Shown here piece after piece: positions 39,397-40,544 of a stretch of 40,544 nt of DNA (its first letter is position 1; the number at the start of each line of letters is the position of its first letter). The notes beneath the pieces are model-generated. The model had not been told where the DNA came from, made no database searches, and saw only the letters and a program-made list of their open reading frames with translations. Where the stretch lies: assembly GCA_015152565.1 (NCBI GenBank), contig SUTT01000018.1:1-40544 (forward strand), given 5' to 3'. The stretch comes from Cyanobacteria bacterium SIG27. Lineage in GTDB: Bacteria; Cyanobacteriota; Vampirovibrionia; Gastranaerophilales; Gastranaerophilaceae. A program made the translations under genes and the position numbers.

Positions 39397-40142
39397 TATT
39401 CCCCTGTGCTTCCTACTCCACCACCTCTATCACCATTTCTAAAATCTTCATCATCACAAACAAGATTTAAGTTTACATGAGGTCTTGGAATAACCATAAA
39501 TTGTGCAATGCGTTGTGTGTCTTTCAGGCAAACTGTTTCTGTACCAAAATTTGTAATAGCAAGTTTTACTTCATCTCTGTAACCTGCATCAATTATACCT
39601 GTTGTATTTGTTAGCATACAGTTTAATTTAAAACCTGTTGAACTTCTTGGGAAAATCAACATCATATAATCATCAGGAATTGAAACTTTTATGCCTGTTG
39701 AAAATACTTGCGTTTCGTTCGGTCTTAAAAAATAGCAATCAGGTTCTTTGATTTTAATTTTTAGATCCATGCAAGCATCTGTATCATTCGCATATCTTGG
39801 CATATATTTTTCTTCATCACATACAATATCAAGTTGAATTTCAGGTCTGCGTGTGTATTTTGCAACAAGTTTTCTTGAGTAGCACATCATATCGCTTGTC
39901 ATTCTTACCATAAGTTCTGTTGCTTCTGTGAGTAAATCGGCTTTTTCTGTTGTTCTTGCAAAAATAATTCTCGTAAAATAATTGATAAAATAAATACTCA
40001 CTAAAAGCATAATTATATTTGTTGGCAGGTTTATCCATTGATGATGCAAGATATTATTACATATTGCAAGTGTGATAATTCCTGTATTTATTGCAAATAA
40101 CAATGCAAAACCTAATTCTATTTTAATTTTCATTTCCTTCAT
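39396..40142 (-). CDS. Membrane-anchored dUTPase
   Basis: 248 residues, about 100 longer than a normal trimeric dUTPase. Two N-terminal membrane helices (about 11-30 and 38-57) precede a linker and the full dUTPase fold: motif 1 DACMDLKI near 123, motif 2 PRSSTGFKL near 168, motif 3 GIIDAGYRDEVKLAI near 184, motif 4 RIAQFMV near 212 and motif 5 RGGGVGSTG at the end. All catalytic positions, including the motif 3 Asp and Tyr, are kept. It should hydrolyse dUTP to dUMP and pyrophosphate, but at the membrane. Overlaps the coiled-coil gene upstream by 20 bp. Confidence 0.85.
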   Translation of the reverse strand: MKEMKIKIELGFALLFAINTGIITLAICNNILHHQWINLPTNIIMLLVSIYFINYFTRIIFARTTEKADLLTEATELMVRMTSDMMCYSRKLVAKYTRRPEIQLDIVCDEEKYMPRYANDTDACMDLKIKIKEPDCYFLRPNETQVFSTGIKVSIPDDYMMLIFPRSSTGFKLNCMLTNTTGIIDAGYRDEVKLAITNFGTETVCLKDTQRIAQFMVIPRPHVNLNLVCDDEDFRNGDRGGGVGSTGE

Positions 40143-40485
40143 ACCTCTCTTTTAATGCTTGTAATTGGTCGTATGTTTCAACATATAACTCTTTGTAGTA
40201 GTCCACCCTTCTTTTAAGAGCTTCAATATCTATTTCATACAGCATATTTGCTTCTTCAAGTTTGATAAGATATTGATTATCTTTTTCCATTTCGTTTTTT
40301 TGCCATAGCACTTCTTGTTGCAGGCTTTGGTTTTGTTTTACAACTTGGTTGTATTGGTTTGTGATTTGCAAAACAATTTTGCAGCAATCTTGGTTATCAC
40401 AATAGTTTGGACTTATACCTACAAATTTGTTTGCACCTTCTAAAACATTTTCTCGCATTTTATTTATAGTATCTTGATTGCTCAT
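40123..40485 (-). CDS. Coiled-coil protein of unknown function
   Basis: 120 residues. After an N-terminal third with a Cys cluster (CDNQDCCKI near 29-37), residues about 40-118 form a long coiled coil (QNQSLQQEVLWQKNEMEKD..., ending ETYDQLQALKERYEG). AAAGGAG precedes the ATG. It overlaps the dUTPase start by 20 bp, so the two are translationally linked. Possibly an oligomerisation partner; no family recognised. Confidence 0.55.
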   Translation of the reverse strand: MSNQDTINKMRENVLEGANKFVGISPNYCDNQDCCKIVLQITNQYNQVVKQNQSLQQEVLWQKNEMEKDNQYLIKLEEANMLYEIDIEALKRRVDYYKELYVETYDQLQALKERYEGNEN

Positions 40486-40508
40486 TAGCAGCTCCTTTGC
40501 GTGTTTAA

Positions 40509-40544
40509 CTATTCCTCTATCGGCTCTTTTCGTATTGGCATAAG
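40509..40544 (-). CDS. Possible 3' end of a further gene (partial)
   Basis: The minus strand reads an open frame from the window edge to TAG at 40509-40511, ending MPIRKEPIEE. Too short to judge; it may be only chance, but the spacing to the next start (24 bp) fits this compact operon. Confidence 0.25.
   Translation of the reverse strand, partial: LMPIRKEPIEE

Larger units (their letters stand above)
34859..40544 (-). mobile_element. Integrative element inserted at tRNA-His, right end outside the window
   Basis: Starts at the tRNA-His 3' part with a serine recombinase reading toward the tRNA. Behind it come closely overlapped small genes (methyltransferase-like, zinc-ribbon, small membrane proteins, dUTPase, coiled-coil), all on the minus strand. 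Gene content is that of a phage early region or an integrative element. The far attachment site, expected to hold a copy of the tRNA-His 3' end, is not in the window. Confidence 0.6.

Noticed and set aside
1-40544. CRISPR array or rRNA operon
   Set aside because: No regularly spaced direct repeats and no conserved rRNA sequence were found.

Overview
The window looks like chromosomal DNA of an AT-rich gut bacterium. The best guess is a non-photosynthetic cyanobacterial relative of the Candidatus Gastranaerophilales (Melainabacteria/Vampirovibrionia) type. This rests on lysine/asparagine-rich coding, strong A/T third-position bias and several lineage-style families that I recognise only by look (small GNAT-like proteins with a KIPVAxCQI-type N-terminus, and a paralogous membrane protein family). 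It is an inference from style, not a search result.

Region A (1-20.2 kb, host). Two adjacent GNAT-like paralogues lead into a short leader region with an unannotated 25-codon ORF and a long stem-loop, then a membrane protein of unknown function and a MsbA-type ABC exporter. A surface-glycan cluster follows: rfbF, an NDP-sugar epimerase/dehydratase, rfbG and an FAD-dependent mutase-like protein on +; a DUF4422-GT8 fusion and an HMGL-like aldolase on -; then CMP-sugar synthetase, GT8, a sialyltransferase-like protein, a second GT8 and a second CMP-sugar synthetase on +. Together they supply CDP-deoxysugars, CMP-nonulosonate-type donors and transferases for a cell-surface polysaccharide, with the ABC exporter a plausible lipid or glycolipid flippase. 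Next come tRNA-Ser(UGA), an OmpH/Skp chaperone, two PlsC-type acyltransferases, a second membrane-family paralogue and a degenerate HD-GYP protein.

Region B (20.27-34.36 kb, minus strand). This is a nearly complete podovirus late module in the order TerS, TerL, small conserved protein, portal, unknown, scaffold-like, major capsid, Bbp16-type cement, gp14-like, tail tube A, tail tube B, GNAT/gp13-like, tail fibre, unknown, DUF1353, small membrane protein and M15 peptidase. A secreted-protein gene with its own promoter and terminator lies on the opposite strand inside it, as a moron would. No repressor or tyrosine integrase accompanies the module.

Region C (34.36-34.92 kb). A gene-free junction holds a GC-rich inverted-repeat-bounded element, a strong promoter, a broken 5' copy of tRNA-His, and an intact tRNA-His(GUG).

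Region D (34.86 kb to the end, minus strand). A large serine recombinase whose last 19 codons are the antisense of tRNA-His, followed upstream by a tightly overlapped set of small unknown genes, an N6-adenine methyltransferase-like protein and a dUTPase carrying two predicted N-terminal membrane helices. It looks like a separate integrative element inserted at the 3' end of tRNA-His, with its far end outside the window. The most interesting items are the tRNA-His/serine recombinase junction with the broken tRNA copy, the membrane-anchored dUTPase, a 16-nt gene-overlap cassette used twice in region D, the moron, a 28-bp palindrome giving two convergent unrelated proteins the same C-terminus, and the leader ORF/stem-loop at 1.5 kb.
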